Positions 8,339 to 19,631 of a DNA stretch of 64,000 bases are shown here, piece by piece; position 1 is the first letter of the stretch; the number at the start of each line of letters is the position of its first letter. A program made the position numbers and the translations under genes. The notes beneath the pieces were generated by a model, which saw nothing but the letters and a program-made list of their open reading frames with translations, was not told the origin of the DNA and searched no databases. The DNA comes from Palsa-504 sp963822765 (lineage in GTDB: Bacteria; Actinomycetota; Actinomycetes; Streptosporangiales; Streptosporangiaceae). The DNA is taken from contig CAWGJL010000016.1 in assembly GCA_963822765.1 (NCBI GenBank), forward strand, positions 62,001 through 126,000, read 5' to 3'.

Positions 8339-9749
8339 CCTCCGGCCGGTCCGCAAGCTGCGCGAATCGGCGGCGGTGCGCTCCGCGCTCGGCCCGATCA
8401 TCGAGGCGGTCTGCGCCTCCCCGGCCGACCTGGCCCGGCTGCGGCTGGTCTGCGACTGGATCCAGTACAAGCAGAACTTCCGCGAGCCCGTGGTCGCCCG
8501 GCCCATCGGCGCCACCGCCACCGAGATCGCCATCGACCTGCGCCGCAGCACCGGTATCGACCTGGAAGCCGAGATCAAGCACGCGCTGGACGACGCCGGC
8601 GGGCTGGCCCTGGAGTCCTGGGTGCCGGGCCGGGACAGCTGCATCTGGCGGTTCAACGCGCTGTACTGGCTGGCCCTGTCGGAGTGGGAACAGGCGACCG
8701 GCAGACAGTACGAGCAGTCGCTGCCGGGCGGCGAGAGCGACGCACGGAACACCGAGGCGGCCCGCGAGCTGATCCTGGAGCTGTTCCGGATCTGGGACGA
8801 ACTCGACGCCCGCCGGGCGCTGCCGGACGAGCTCTACATCCTGGAACTCGGCGTCGGCAACGGCAACCAGGCCCGGACTTGGCTGGACGAGTTCGTCCAG
8901 CTGGACCGCAGGCACGGGCGCGACTACTACCGCCGGCTGCGCTACCTGATGGGCGACTACTCCCCGCACGTCCTGGACCGGGCCCGCCAGGCCGTGGCCC
9001 ACCACGGCGAGCGGATCAGCGCGCTGGTCGTGGACGCCACCCGCCCGGGCATCACGCTCGGCTTCCTGGCCGGCAAGGCGTTCCTGGTCTACATCTCCAA
9101 CGTCTACGACAACCTGCCCACCGACGAGCTGGCCTGCATCCACGGGCGCACCTACCAGGTGCAGACCCAGGCCTTCCTGACCGACGACGACGCCGACCTG
9201 ATCGCGGGCCAGTTCGGCATCGACCGGCCCGCGGTATCGAAGCTCATCGACCGGCTGCTGCGCGTCGGGCCCGAGCTGCTGAGCGAGTCCGCGCCCGGCC
9301 AGTTCCCCGCTCCGAAAAACGCGGTCGAGTTCTGGCGGGCGGTGTGGGGCGCGCTGCGGCTCCGGGAACGGTACGTCCCGCTGGAGGGCCTGGACAGCTA
9401 CCCGCTCACGCCGGACCTGACCGGCGAGATCCTCCGGCAGCTGATCGAGGCGGACGGCGACGTCCGGATGCACGTCAGCAACGGCGCGCTGTCCAGCTTC
9501 ACCGGGACACTACCGCTCCTGCACCCGTTCGGCCGGGTACAGTGCCACGACCTGTTCCTGACCGGCAGCGACCAGTACCGCACCGGGTTCTACGGGCCGG
9601 GCAAGTACGACGGCTCGGTGGTCAACTGGGTCAACGGCCCGCTGCTGCAGCTGGTCGCGAGCCGCCGCGGGTTCGGCGTGCAGTTCGCGCCGTTCCGCCA
9701 GCGGCCCGGCTCGAACATCACCACGCTGACCGCCCAGGCGCGTGACTGA
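8328..9749 (+). CDS. Orphan class I SAM-dependent methyltransferase (MidA/NDUFAF7-like fold)
   Basis: The 473-residue protein carries a SAM-binding motif I, LELGVGNGNQ, at about residues 172-181, and a second acidic-loop region YLMGDYSPHVLDRA near 203-216. This layout resembles the MidA/NDUFAF7 methyltransferases, but the protein is longer and has a 165-residue N-terminal part that I do not recognise. It overlaps metF by 11 bases and core metE by 8, so it belongs to the same pathway. A substrate in the methyl cycle, or a methyl carrier for the core MetE, is possible but inferred. There are no membrane segments. Confidence 0.7.
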   Translation: MDVDLRPVRKLRESAAVRSALGPIIEAVCASPADLARLRLVCDWIQYKQNFREPVVARPIGATATEIAIDLRRSTGIDLEAEIKHALDDAGGLALESWVPGRDSCIWRFNALYWLALSEWEQATGRQYEQSLPGGESDARNTEAARELILELFRIWDELDARRALPDELYILELGVGNGNQARTWLDEFVQLDRRHGRDYYRRLRYLMGDYSPHVLDRARQAVAHHGERISALVVDATRPGITLGFLAGKAFLVYISNVYDNLPTDELACIHGRTYQVQTQAFLTDDDADLIAGQFGIDRPAVSKLIDRLLRVGPELLSESAPGQFPAPKNAVEFWRAVWGALRLRERYVPLEGLDSYPLTPDLTGEILRQLIEADGDVRMHVSNGALSSFTGTLPLLHPFGRVQCHDLFLTGSDQYRTGFYGPGKYDGSVVNWVNGPLLQLVASRRGFGVQFAPFRQRPGSNITTLTAQARD

Positions 9750-10766
9750 CATGGAACCGCTGCTCCCGACGACCGTGGTGGGCTCGTACTCCGTCCCGGA
9801 GTGGCTGGAACGGCTGAAGACCGAGTACTACCAGCGGAGGATCAGTGCGCAGCACCTGGCCGAGATCCACGAGGTCGCGATCAAGGCCGCGGTCAAGGAC
9901 CAGGAACTGGCCGGCATCAACATCGTCTCCGACGGCGAGCTGCGCCGGGACAACGACGTGGACTACTTCCTGGCCCGGATCCCCGGCGTGCATATCCCGC
10001 AGCGGGCCAAGACCGATTACTTCGACTACTACGACGCGGAGGTCACCCGGCCGCTCCCCGACAGCCCGGACCCGACCCTGGAGCTGGCCAGTGACTTCAA
10101 CTTCACCCGCCAGCTCACCCAGCGCCCGGTCAAGTTCTCCTTCACCGGCCCGTTCTCGCTGTCCCGCCGGATCCGCGACGGCGCCTACGAACAGCCCGGC
10201 GACCTGGTCCGCGCGCTGGCCCGCCGGCTCAACGCCGAGGCCCGCACGCTGGCTGCGGCCGGCGCCAGCTTCCTGCAGATCGACGAGCCGTTCCTGGCCG
10301 GGTACCCGGAGCACGTCGAGCTGGCCGTGGAGGCGGTCAACATGGTCACCGACGGTGTGGACGCCACCTGGGCGCTGCACGTGTGCTACGGCAACCGGTA
10401 CGCGCGGCCCTCCTGGGAAGGGCACTACGACTTCCTGTTCCCCGCGGTCAAGGCCGCGCGAGTCGACCAGGTCGTCCTGGAGTTCGCCCGCAAGGGCCTG
10501 GATGACCTGCGGCTGATCCGCCAGCACGGGTGGGACAAGTGGCTCGGGTTCGGCGTCATCGACGTCAAGACCGCCCAGGTCGAAACGCCCGAGCTGGTCG
10601 CCGAACGGATCCGCCGGGCGCTGGAATACCTCCCGGCCGACCGCCTGATGATCAACCCGGATTGCGGGCTGCGCCACCTCGCGCCCGAGGTGGCCCGGCG
10701 CAAGCTGCGCGCCATGGTGGCCGGCGTGGCCGCCGTGCGCGCCGAACTCACCGGAGGCGACAAACC

Positions 10767-10770
<4 letters not shown>
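9742..10770 (+). CDS. Core MetE-type methionine synthase lacking the folate-binding N-terminal half
   Basis: The 342-residue protein corresponds to the C-terminal catalytic barrel of MetE only. The zinc ligands are present: His213 and Cys215 in ALHVCYGN, Glu247 in VVLEFARKG, and Cys308 in INPDCGLR. The homocysteine-loop region SFLQIDEPFL is also there. The start may be GTG 9742 or ATG 9751; both lie against the previous stop. Core MetE proteins (the stand-alone folate-independent families) take methyl groups from donors other than polyglutamylated methyl-THF. Here it lies between a methyltransferase and metK, so it should regenerate methionine within this operon. Confidence 0.88.
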
Positions 10771-12869
<2,099 letters not shown>

Positions 12870-13520
12870 CCTGGACCCCGACAGCACCGCCTTCGTCGAG
12901 CCCGCGTCGGTGGCCGTGCACGCCCTGGCCCGGGCGAACCTGCGGCCCGGCGAGCAGGTCGTCGTGTTCGGCGCCGGGCCGATCGGCCTGGCCACCACCC
13001 TGGCCGCCGCCCGCAAAGGCGCGCGGGTCACCACGGTCGACCCGGTCCCGGCCCGCCGCGACCTGGCCAAGCGCCTAGGCGCCGAGCACGCGACCTGGGG
13101 CCCGCCGGAAGACCTCGAAGCCGAGCTAAAAGACTGGACCAACGGCGAAGGCCCGCCGCTCATCGTCGAGACCAGCGGCGAAACATACATCCTGCCCCAG
13201 GCCGTCCACCTCGTGTCAGCCGCGGGCCGGGTCGTCGTGGTCGGCATGTCCTCGGGCACCGCGCCGCTGCGCCCCGGCGCCTTCCCGGAAAAGGAAATAG
13301 ACGTCATCGGCTCCAGCTGCGCCACCGCCGACGATTTCCGCACCGCCATAACCGTGGTAAAGGCAAACCAAAAATCGCTCGCCGCCCTTTATTCGCATCA
13401 TTTCCCGCTGATCCGCGCGGGCGAGGCATTTGAATTCGCCATGAAACGACCGCCGGACGCCATAAAAATCGTGGTGACCGTGAATTGAAGCAAAAAACTC
13501 ACCACCGAAGAGGGGGAGAG

Positions 13521-14879
13521 ATGAAAGCAAATATACTCTCGGCGCGAAGAACTGCCGTCCTCGCCGCGGCCATCGCGATCGCCGCCGCCGGCTGCAGCAG
13601 CTCCAGCTCAAGCGGCTCAAGCTCAACCGGAAGCACAAGCAGCGCCCCAGCCAGCACGAGCACGAGCACCAGCGCGGTCAGCACGTCGCAGTGCGGCACC
13701 AAGCCGGGCGTGGCGGCCACCGGCACCCCGATCGCCCTGGGCGCGATCGCCACCAACCAGCCCGGCACCAGCTTCACCGACATCCCGAACATGGCCAACG
13801 CGTACTTCGCCTGCGTCAACGCCAACGGCGGCATCAACGGCCACCCGGTCAAGCTCTACATCCAGACCGAGCAGACCAACCCGGCCCAGATCGCGGCCGA
13901 CGCCAAGCAGCTGGTGCAGACCGACCACGTGGTCGGCATCATCGGCAACACCTCCATCATCGAGTGCTCGGTGGACAGCAGCTACTGGCAGAAGCTCGGC
14001 TACGACATCATCGACTCCGGGATCGCGCCCGAGTGCTATTCGACGCCGAACAGCGCCGCGGTCAACATGGGCCCGCGGTACAGCTCCGACGGCGCGGTGC
14101 AGTACGCGCTCGCCCAGCACGTGAGCAAGATCGTGTTCGACCAGTCGAACGTCCCCGGCACCGGTTACATCGCGGCCGGCCCGAGCGCGCTGGCCAAGGC
14201 CGCGAACGTGCCGATCGTCCAGCTCACCGAGAACGTGCCGATCTCCGACGCCGACTCCGTCGCGATCAAGGAAGTCGACGACGCCGGCCCGAACGGCGCC
14301 GTGGTGCTCAACTTCACCCCGCCCGAGGCGCTGATCATCCTGCAGGCGGCGCAGAAGCTCGGCCTGGAGGACCGGGTCAAGCTGTGGGGCTGCTCGACCC
14401 CGTGCAACACCGACTTCCTGGCCCAGTCGCTGGGGCCCAAGTGGAACAACAAGCTGTTCGTCAACGCGGAGCTGATCCCGCCGGACGGGACGAACACCAC
14501 GACGATGAACCTGTACAAGGCGATCCTCAGCCAGTACGGAAAAGCGGTACAGGGCGGTATCGGCAGCTTCAGCCAGATGGGCTTCACCGAGGCCGAGATC
14601 GCGGTCCACGCGCTGGAATCGATCACCGGGGCCTACTCCGTACAAAGCGTCAACGCCGCGTTCAAGACGGTCAGCAACTTCAACACCGGCATGCTCTGCC
14701 AGCTGTGGACCTACGGCAGCTACCCCCTGCACATCCCGAACAACGAGGACTCCACCGTCACGCCGGACAACGGAAAGATGGTGACCGCCCAGGGCTGCAC
14801 CCCGATCTCGTCGGTCGACCCGCAGATCGCGCAGTACCGCAGCGCGGCCGGCACCGCCGCGACCGCGCCGACCTCGTAG
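13521..14879 (+). CDS. LIV-type ABC transporter substrate-binding lipoprotein
   Basis: The 452-residue protein has a signal peptide and the lipobox IAAAGC, followed by a long Ser/Thr-rich linker. The body is a type I periplasmic-binding fold of the LivK/Peripla_BP_6 class (FTDIPNMANAYFACVNANGG near the start, then VVGIIGNTSIIECS). ATG 13521 is preceded by GAGGGGGAGAG. It is followed directly by two permeases and two ATPases, giving a complete importer. The ligand may be an amino acid, an amide or an aromatic/hydroxylated compound; the sequence does not decide. Context suggests a methylated substrate or precursor for the upstream methyl-cycle genes. Confidence 0.9.
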   Translation: MKANILSARRTAVLAAAIAIAAAGCSSSSSSGSSSTGSTSSAPASTSTSTSAVSTSQCGTKPGVAATGTPIALGAIATNQPGTSFTDIPNMANAYFACVNANGGINGHPVKLYIQTEQTNPAQIAADAKQLVQTDHVVGIIGNTSIIECSVDSSYWQKLGYDIIDSGIAPECYSTPNSAAVNMGPRYSSDGAVQYALAQHVSKIVFDQSNVPGTGYIAAGPSALAKAANVPIVQLTENVPISDADSVAIKEVDDAGPNGAVVLNFTPPEALIILQAAQKLGLEDRVKLWGCSTPCNTDFLAQSLGPKWNNKLFVNAELIPPDGTNTTTMNLYKAILSQYGKAVQGGIGSFSQMGFTEAEIAVHALESITGAYSVQSVNAAFKTVSNFNTGMLCQLWTYGSYPLHIPNNEDSTVTPDNGKMVTAQGCTPISSVDPQIAQYRSAAGTAATAPTS

Positions 14880-14907
14880 ACGAAGCCGACATCGTAGATA
14901 AGGTCAC

Positions 14908-15801
14908 ATGCCACCCTGGTCTGACTTCGAGCCGTTCATCGTCAGCGGCCTGGCCCTGGGCGGGGTGTACGCCCTGTCCGGGGTCGGGCTGGTGGTGCTG
15001 TACCGGGCCACCGGCGTGCTCTACCTGGCCTTCGGCGCCGTCGGCGCGCTAGGCGCGCTGACGGCCTGGGAACTGGGCCAGAAAGGCGCACCCGGCTGGC
15101 TCACCTGGCTGGTCTGCATCGCCGTAGCCGCCGCCGTCACCCTCGGCTACGGCCTGATCTTCGGTCCCGCCCTGGCCAAACGAGACCCGCTGGTCAAGGC
15201 GGTGGCCACCATCGGGCTGACCCTGGTCGTGTACGGCCTGATGGACCTGCTCTGGACGACCAGCGGCGGCGAGGCCCGCTCGCTGACCCTGCCCTCGGAC
15301 AACGGCGGCTTCTCCATCGGGCAGATCCAGGTGAACTGGACCCAGGTCATCGCGCTGGCCGCCGGGGTGGTCATCACCCTCGGGACCGGGCTGTTCCTGC
15401 GCTACACCAAGCTCGGCACGGCGATGCGGGCCATGGCCAACGACCGCGAGATCACCGCCACCCTCGGCGTCCCGGTGCGCAAGGTGGAGGCGGCGGCCTG
15501 GCTCGGCTGCGGGGTGCTGGCGGGCATCGCCGGCCTCCTGCTCGCCGACCTGGTCGCGCTGGACGCGACCACGCTCACCTTCCTGGTCATCTCGTCGCTG
15601 GCCGCGGTACTGATCGCCCGGCTGCGCTCGATCACGATCACCTTCGCGGCCGCGATCGTGGTCGGCCTGCTGCACGACCTGCTGACCCCGATCACGTCCC
15701 TGACCAACTACCGGGACATGACCCCGTTCGTGCTCGCCGCCGCGGCCCTGCTGGTCATGCCGCGGCGCCAGGTCATGGCCCAGTCCCGCGAGGAGGCCTA
15801 G
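14908..15801 (+). CDS. livH: LIV-type ABC transporter permease (LivH-like)
   Basis: The 297-residue protein has about eight hydrophobic segments. It shows the LivH opening FIVSGLALGGVYALSGVGL and the loop RYTKLGTAMRAMANDREITATLGV, the EAA-like coupling region of this family. It follows the binding protein by 28 bp with AAGG before the ATG, and its stop codon shares a base with the next start. It forms the membrane channel with the following LivM-like protein. Confidence 0.92.
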   Translation: MPPWSDFEPFIVSGLALGGVYALSGVGLVVLYRATGVLYLAFGAVGALGALTAWELGQKGAPGWLTWLVCIAVAAAVTLGYGLIFGPALAKRDPLVKAVATIGLTLVVYGLMDLLWTTSGGEARSLTLPSDNGGFSIGQIQVNWTQVIALAAGVVITLGTGLFLRYTKLGTAMRAMANDREITATLGVPVRKVEAAAWLGCGVLAGIAGLLLADLVALDATTLTFLVISSLAAVLIARLRSITITFAAAIVVGLLHDLLTPITSLTNYRDMTPFVLAAAALLVMPRRQVMAQSREEA

Positions 15802-16880
15802 TGCGCGAGGCCCTGACCCGCACGCCACCGCGCCGCCCGGCCAGCCGCCCGAGACCGGACCGCCCCCAGCTCATCAGGATCGCCACGATAACCGTCCTGC
15901 TGCTGTTCACCCTGTTCGGCCTCCCGCAGCTGCTCAGCCTGTACTACATCGACACGATGACCCAGGTGGCCGTGTACTCGATGGTCACCCTCGCGCTCGG
16001 CGTGCTGGCCGGCCGGGTCGGCCTGGTCTCCCTGGGCCAGGTCGCGGTGCTCGCGATCGGCGCCTGGGTGGCGGCCCGCCTGCTGTTCGCCACCACCCAG
16101 CCCTATCCCGTGATCCTGCTCGAGGCGGGCCTGATCACGATGGTGGCGGGCATCGTCACCGGGCTGCCCGCGCTGCGACTGCGCGGCCTGTACCTGGCCC
16201 TGATCACGCTTATGCTGGCCGGCGCGATCACCGTGGTGCTCGCCACCGTGAACTTCCCGAACGGCGGTCACGGCTTCCTCGGCTACAACGGCAGCCTGGT
16301 GCACATCCCGCCGATCAGAAGGCCCAGCGTGGCCGGCACCGACCCGGCCTACTTCCGCTACGCGGTCATCGTCGCGATCCTGATGTTCGCCCTCACGACA
16401 GCGCACCTCAAGACCAAACCCGGCCGCGCCTGGGCCGCGATCCGCCAAAGCGAGCCCGCCGCGCTCGCCGCGGGCATCAACACCACGCTGTACAAGCTGT
16501 GGGCGCTCGCCCTGGCCTCGTTCATCACCGGCGTGGCCGGCGGCGTGCTGGCCGGCGCCGTGCACTACCTGTACTCGATCGGCTTCCCCACCCAGGACTC
16601 CATCACCCTGCTGGCCGTGACGCTGATGGGCGGCGCCTACAGCATGTGGGGCGCGGTGGTGGCCGCGCTCCTGTACCAGTTCCTGCCCGCCCTGCTGAAC
16701 AACTGGGGTGTCTCCGCCGACTGGCTGATCATCCTGTTCGGCCTGGGCGTGCTCCAGGTGCTGACCACCGCCCCGGCCGGCCTGGCCGACCAGGTGCCCA
16801 GGGACCTCAAGCGCCTCGCAAAGCTCCTCCGAAGCCCGAGGAGAACGAGGAGAACGAGGAGAACGAGGAGAACGACATGA
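15801..16880 (+). CDS. livM: LIV-type ABC transporter permease (LivM-like)
   Basis: The 359-residue protein starts at a GTG overlapping the previous TAG by one base. It has a basic N-terminal tail, about nine membrane segments, the LivM-type GRVGLVSLGQVAVLAIGAW region and the coupling loop KTKPGRAWAAIRQSEPAA. The last 13 residues are an Arg-Arg-Thr repeat tail encoded by a 9-bp tandem array (16839-16874) that also supplies ribosome binding sites for the next gene. The tail is unlikely to be functional in transport. Confidence 0.92.
   Translation: MREALTRTPPRRPASRPRPDRPQLIRIATITVLLLFTLFGLPQLLSLYYIDTMTQVAVYSMVTLALGVLAGRVGLVSLGQVAVLAIGAWVAARLLFATTQPYPVILLEAGLITMVAGIVTGLPALRLRGLYLALITLMLAGAITVVLATVNFPNGGHGFLGYNGSLVHIPPIRRPSVAGTDPAYFRYAVIVAILMFALTTAHLKTKPGRAWAAIRQSEPAALAAGINTTLYKLWALALASFITGVAGGVLAGAVHYLYSIGFPTQDSITLLAVTLMGGAYSMWGAVVAALLYQFLPALLNNWGVSADWLIILFGLGVLQVLTTAPAGLADQVPRDLKRLAKLLRSPRRTRRTRRTRRTT
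16839..16874 (+). repeat. Four tandem AGGAGAACG units carrying Shine-Dalgarno sequences
   Basis: Four exact copies of the 9-mer end two bases before the ATG at 16877. Each contains AGGAG; the last is placed correctly for initiation of the ATPase gene. In the other frame they encode the Arg-Arg-Thr tail of the LivM-like permease. Confidence 0.92.
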
Positions 16881-17587
16881 TCGAAGTCGACGGCCTGACC
16901 GTCCGCTACGGCGGCGTGACCTCGCTGGACGCCATGAGCCTCAGCTTCACGGAAGGTACCTGCGGCCTCATCGGGCCGAACGGCGCCGGCAAGACCACCT
17001 TCTTCAACGTGCTGAGCGGCTTCGTCCGGCCCGCGGCGGGAACGGTCCGCGCGTTCGGGGTAGACCTGCTCTCGATGGCGCACTTCCGCCGCGCGCGGTG
17101 GGGGGTGCGCCGCACGTTCCAGACCGAGCAGGCCATCGAGGAACTATCGGTGTTCGACAACGTCGCCATGGTGCACGAGCACTCCAGGCTCGGCGCGGCC
17201 ACGCGCAGGAAGGACGTCCTGGACGCCCTCGACTTCACCGGCCTGGGTGCCGTGTCGCCGGACGCCAGGGTCCGCACGCTCACCGCCGGCCAGCGCCGGC
17301 TGGTCGAGGTCGCCCGCGCGGTCGTCGGCCGCCCGAGACTGGTCCTGCTCGACGAGCCCGCCGCCGGCCTGCCCGACGAGGAGACCAGCCACCTCGGCGA
17401 CGTCATCCGCGCCATCCCCGAACACACCGGCGCGCTGACCATCCTGGTCGACCACGATATGAGCCTGGTCTCGGCCTGCTGCACGACCACCGCCGTGCTC
17501 GACTTCGGCAAGCTGATCGCCTCCGGCCCGACCGCCGCCGTGCTCCGCAACGACGACGTGATCCGCGCCTACCTGGGGGTCGCGTGA
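16877..17587 (+). CDS. livG: LIV-type ABC transporter ATPase (LivG-like)
   Basis: The 236-residue ATPase has Walker A GPNGAGKTT near residue 34, a Q-loop in RTFQTEQAI, Walker B LVLLDEPAAG and a switch histidine in LVDHDM. The signature motif is LTAGQRRLVEVAR, so LSGGQ is replaced by LTAGQ, a variant found in LivG proteins. The start ATG overlaps the LivM stop and has the repeated AGGAG sites upstream. It drives import together with the next protein. Confidence 0.93.
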   Translation: MIEVDGLTVRYGGVTSLDAMSLSFTEGTCGLIGPNGAGKTTFFNVLSGFVRPAAGTVRAFGVDLLSMAHFRRARWGVRRTFQTEQAIEELSVFDNVAMVHEHSRLGAATRRKDVLDALDFTGLGAVSPDARVRTLTAGQRRLVEVARAVVGRPRLVLLDEPAAGLPDEETSHLGDVIRAIPEHTGALTILVDHDMSLVSACCTTTAVLDFGKLIASGPTAAVLRNDDVIRAYLGVA

Positions 17588-18354
17588 CCGCCCTGGCCAT
17601 CACCAACCTGACCGTCGAGCGCGGCGGCCGCGCCGTGGTGAAGGACGTCAGCCTCGAGATCCCGGCCGGCCAGGTTACCGCCCTCCTCGGCCCGAACGGC
17701 GCGGGCAAGTCCACCCTGGTCCTGTCCGTCGGCGGCGTCCTGAAGCCCAAGGCCGGCGAGGTCCTCCTCGAGGGCACCGCCATCACCGGCCGCCGCCCCG
17801 AGCGCATCCGCCAGGCCGGCGTCGCGATCGTCCCCGAGGGCCGCCGCCTGCTCCCCGACCTGACCGTCGAGGACAACCTCCGGGTGGCCAGCTACGCCTT
17901 GACCAAAGAGCAGGCCCAGGCGGGCCGGGCCAAGGTCCTGGAGCTGTTCCCCCAGCTAGACCAGCGCCTGTCCGCGCTGGCCCGCACCCTGTCCGGCGGC
18001 GAGCAGCAGATGGTCGTGCTGGCCCAGGCGCTGATCGCCCAGCCGCGCTACATGCTGATCGACGAGCTGTCGCTGGGCCTGGCCCCGGTGGTGGTCAGCC
18101 GGCTGATCCCGGTCATCGCCGCCATCGCCGGGGACGGCACCGGCGTGCTGCTCATCGAGCAGTTCGCCACCGTGGCCCTGGGCCTGGCCAACCACGCCCA
18201 CGTCATGGAGGGCGGCCGGATCCGCTTCTCCGGCCCCGCCAGCGAGCTCCGCGCCCACCCCGAACTCCTCCAGTCCGCCTACCTCCTGCGCGGCAGCCCG
18301 GACCAGCCGGCCGCCGTACCGCCCCCGCCCGCCGTAGCTCCCTCCGCCGAATGA
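17584..18354 (+). CDS. livF: LIV-type ABC transporter ATPase (LivF-like)
   Basis: The 256-residue protein starts at GTG overlapping the LivG stop (GTGA). It contains Walker A LLGPNGAGKSTL, the signature RTLSGGEQQMVVLAQAL, Walker B YMLIDELSLGLAP (Asp-Glu intact) and a C-terminal Pro/Ala-rich tail. It is the last gene of the run that starts at 6942. A strong palindrome overlaps its stop codon. Confidence 0.93.
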   Translation: MTALAITNLTVERGGRAVVKDVSLEIPAGQVTALLGPNGAGKSTLVLSVGGVLKPKAGEVLLEGTAITGRRPERIRQAGVAIVPEGRRLLPDLTVEDNLRVASYALTKEQAQAGRAKVLELFPQLDQRLSALARTLSGGEQQMVVLAQALIAQPRYMLIDELSLGLAPVVVSRLIPVIAAIAGDGTGVLLIEQFATVALGLANHAHVMEGGRIRFSGPASELRAHPELLQSAYLLRGSPDQPAAVPPPPAVAPSAE

Positions 18355-18401
18355 AACCCGGGTTTCACCAGGTTCTAGCAAAGTGGATCCCGGGTTTCAT
18401 T
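18350..18401 (+). terminator. Nested inverted repeats after the ABC operon
   Basis: A 16-bp perfect palindrome TGAAACCCGGGTTTCA (18352-18367) overlaps the livF stop. A larger 13-bp inverted repeat, AATGAAACCCGGG (18350-18362) with CCCGGGTTTCATT (18389-18401), uses the same left arm and is followed by TCTTG. The two hairpins are mutually exclusive. A terminator for the convergent operon and lacZ ends is the simplest role. Confidence 0.6.
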
Positions 18402-19631
18402 CTTGAAAAATTTGTGCCGAACGGACCGTGGTACCCGCCCCCGGCCCCTTGACCCGCCAGCCCGACGGTAAAGCTGGCTCACCCGCCAGCCCCACGGTAA
18501 AGCTGGCTCACCCGCCAGCCCGACGGTGAAGCTGGCCGGGACCGCGGCCAGCGTGTGCCAGGCCGGCACGGGGGGCCCGCACGACGCGCTGCCCAGCCCG
18601 TGCTGCGCCGCGTCCAGGTGCAGGTGGATCCGCCCGTCCGGCCGCAGGTCGCAGGTGTGCCGGGCCGCGGTCAGCGCCGCGGTGCTCCACGGCCGGGCCG
18701 TCACGTCGATCACCGGGTCACCGAAGATGCTCAGCGTGGCCCCGTCGGCGCGGGTCAGCCGCGCCCAGCGCACCGCCCGCCGGTTCCCGTTCTCCTGCGG
18801 CCGCACGTACGGCGTCTGCAGCTCCGCGAGCGTGCGCCGGTAGCGCCCCACCCGCACCGCGCTCTCGCTGTCCCGGTACGCCTCACCCGGCCCGAGCCCG
18901 AACCACTCAAGCTCCCCCTCCTCCCCGGCCACGCTGAGCGCCACCCCGAGCCGCGGTAGCGGCACATCCCAGCTGCCCCGCGGCGTCACCGCCACCGTCA
19001 GCCACAGCCGCTCCGCCGCCGCGCTCCACCGGTAGACCACGTCCAGCCCGAGCCCCGTCCCCGCCGCCCCCACCCGGGTCCGCACCGTCAGCCCCGCACC
19101 GTCCGCCTCGACCCCGAGCACCTTGTGCTGCAGCCGGTCCAGCCCCGCCCGCCGCCACCCCCGCACCAGCGGCCGGTCGTTGTCGACCGGCGCCCGCCAC
19201 ACCTCCAGCCGCGGCCCGTCCACCTCGATCCCGCCCAGCCCGATCAGCTCCCCGCTCCGCCCGTCAAACCGCCCCACCCCCAGCAAGACCGTGTCCCCGT
19301 CCACCCCCGCGCCCGCCGCCACCCCCGTCGCCCCAGGCCCCCCAGCCGCCTCGCGCGTCCCAGACCCGCCGATCCGCTCCTGCGCCCACGCGACCTCATG
19401 CCCCGCCGCCGCCCACGACTCCGCCTCACCCGTGACCGCGCTGACCGTGAGCCAGACCTCCCCCGCCCCCGCCCCCGCCCCCGCCCCCGCCCCCACGCCT
19501 ACATCTGGTCGACCAGTCTCGTCAGCTCGCCCGGCCACTCGACGCTCCCCGCAGCGCCCGCCGCCACCACCGGAACCGCCAGCTCCCCGCGGCCCAGCAG
19601 CGCCCCCTCCTCCTCCAGCACCCACTCCCAC
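18375..19631 (-). CDS. Beta-galactosidase C-terminal part (LacM-like / Bgal_small_N), separate frame
   Basis: From about 19470 downward this frame encodes the C-terminal third of a LacZ: GEVWLTVSAVTG, then WRAPVDNDRPLV, RLGVALSVAGEEGELEWFGLGPGEAYRDS, and TPYVRPQENGNRRAVRW, which is the small-chain signature. The upstream 50 residues are Gly/Ala-rich and overlap the N-terminal gene out of frame. The two pieces sit in different frames across a CCCCCG tract. They may be one lacZ broken by an indel or a LacL/LacM-like split gene pair. The last 20 residues run through repeat motif B, so the natural C-terminus is probably near VSQLYRRAG. Confidence 0.7.
   Translation of the reverse strand: MGVGAGGGGGAAGPRGAGGSGGGGGRCGERRVAGRADETGRPDVGVGAGAGAGAGAGEVWLTVSAVTGEAESWAAAGHEVAWAQERIGGSGTREAAGGPGATGVAAGAGVDGDTVLLGVGRFDGRSGELIGLGGIEVDGPRLEVWRAPVDNDRPLVRGWRRAGLDRLQHKVLGVEADGAGLTVRTRVGAAGTGLGLDVVYRWSAAAERLWLTVAVTPRGSWDVPLPRLGVALSVAGEEGELEWFGLGPGEAYRDSESAVRVGRYRRTLAELQTPYVRPQENGNRRAVRWARLTRADGATLSIFGDPVIDVTARPWSTAALTAARHTCDLRPDGRIHLHLDAAQHGLGSASCGPPVPAWHTLAAVPASFTVGLAGEPALPWGWRVSQLYRRAGGSRGRGRVPRSVRHKFFKNETRDPLC
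18406..18440 (+). repeat. T-run/CCGAACGG repeat motif, copy B
   Basis: AAAAATTTGTG is followed by CCGAACGGACCGTGGTACC. It is the closest to the consensus of the four copies and lies inside the 3' tail of the minus-strand lacZ C-terminal frame. Confidence 0.7.
19460..19494. repeat. Hexanucleotide tract (CCCCCG) x5.8 inside lacZ
   Basis: Five CCCCCG units plus CCCCC. On the coding (minus) strand it reads as Gly-Ala repeats in the C-terminal frame. It lies directly beyond the TAG that ends the N-terminal frame. Confidence 0.9.
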
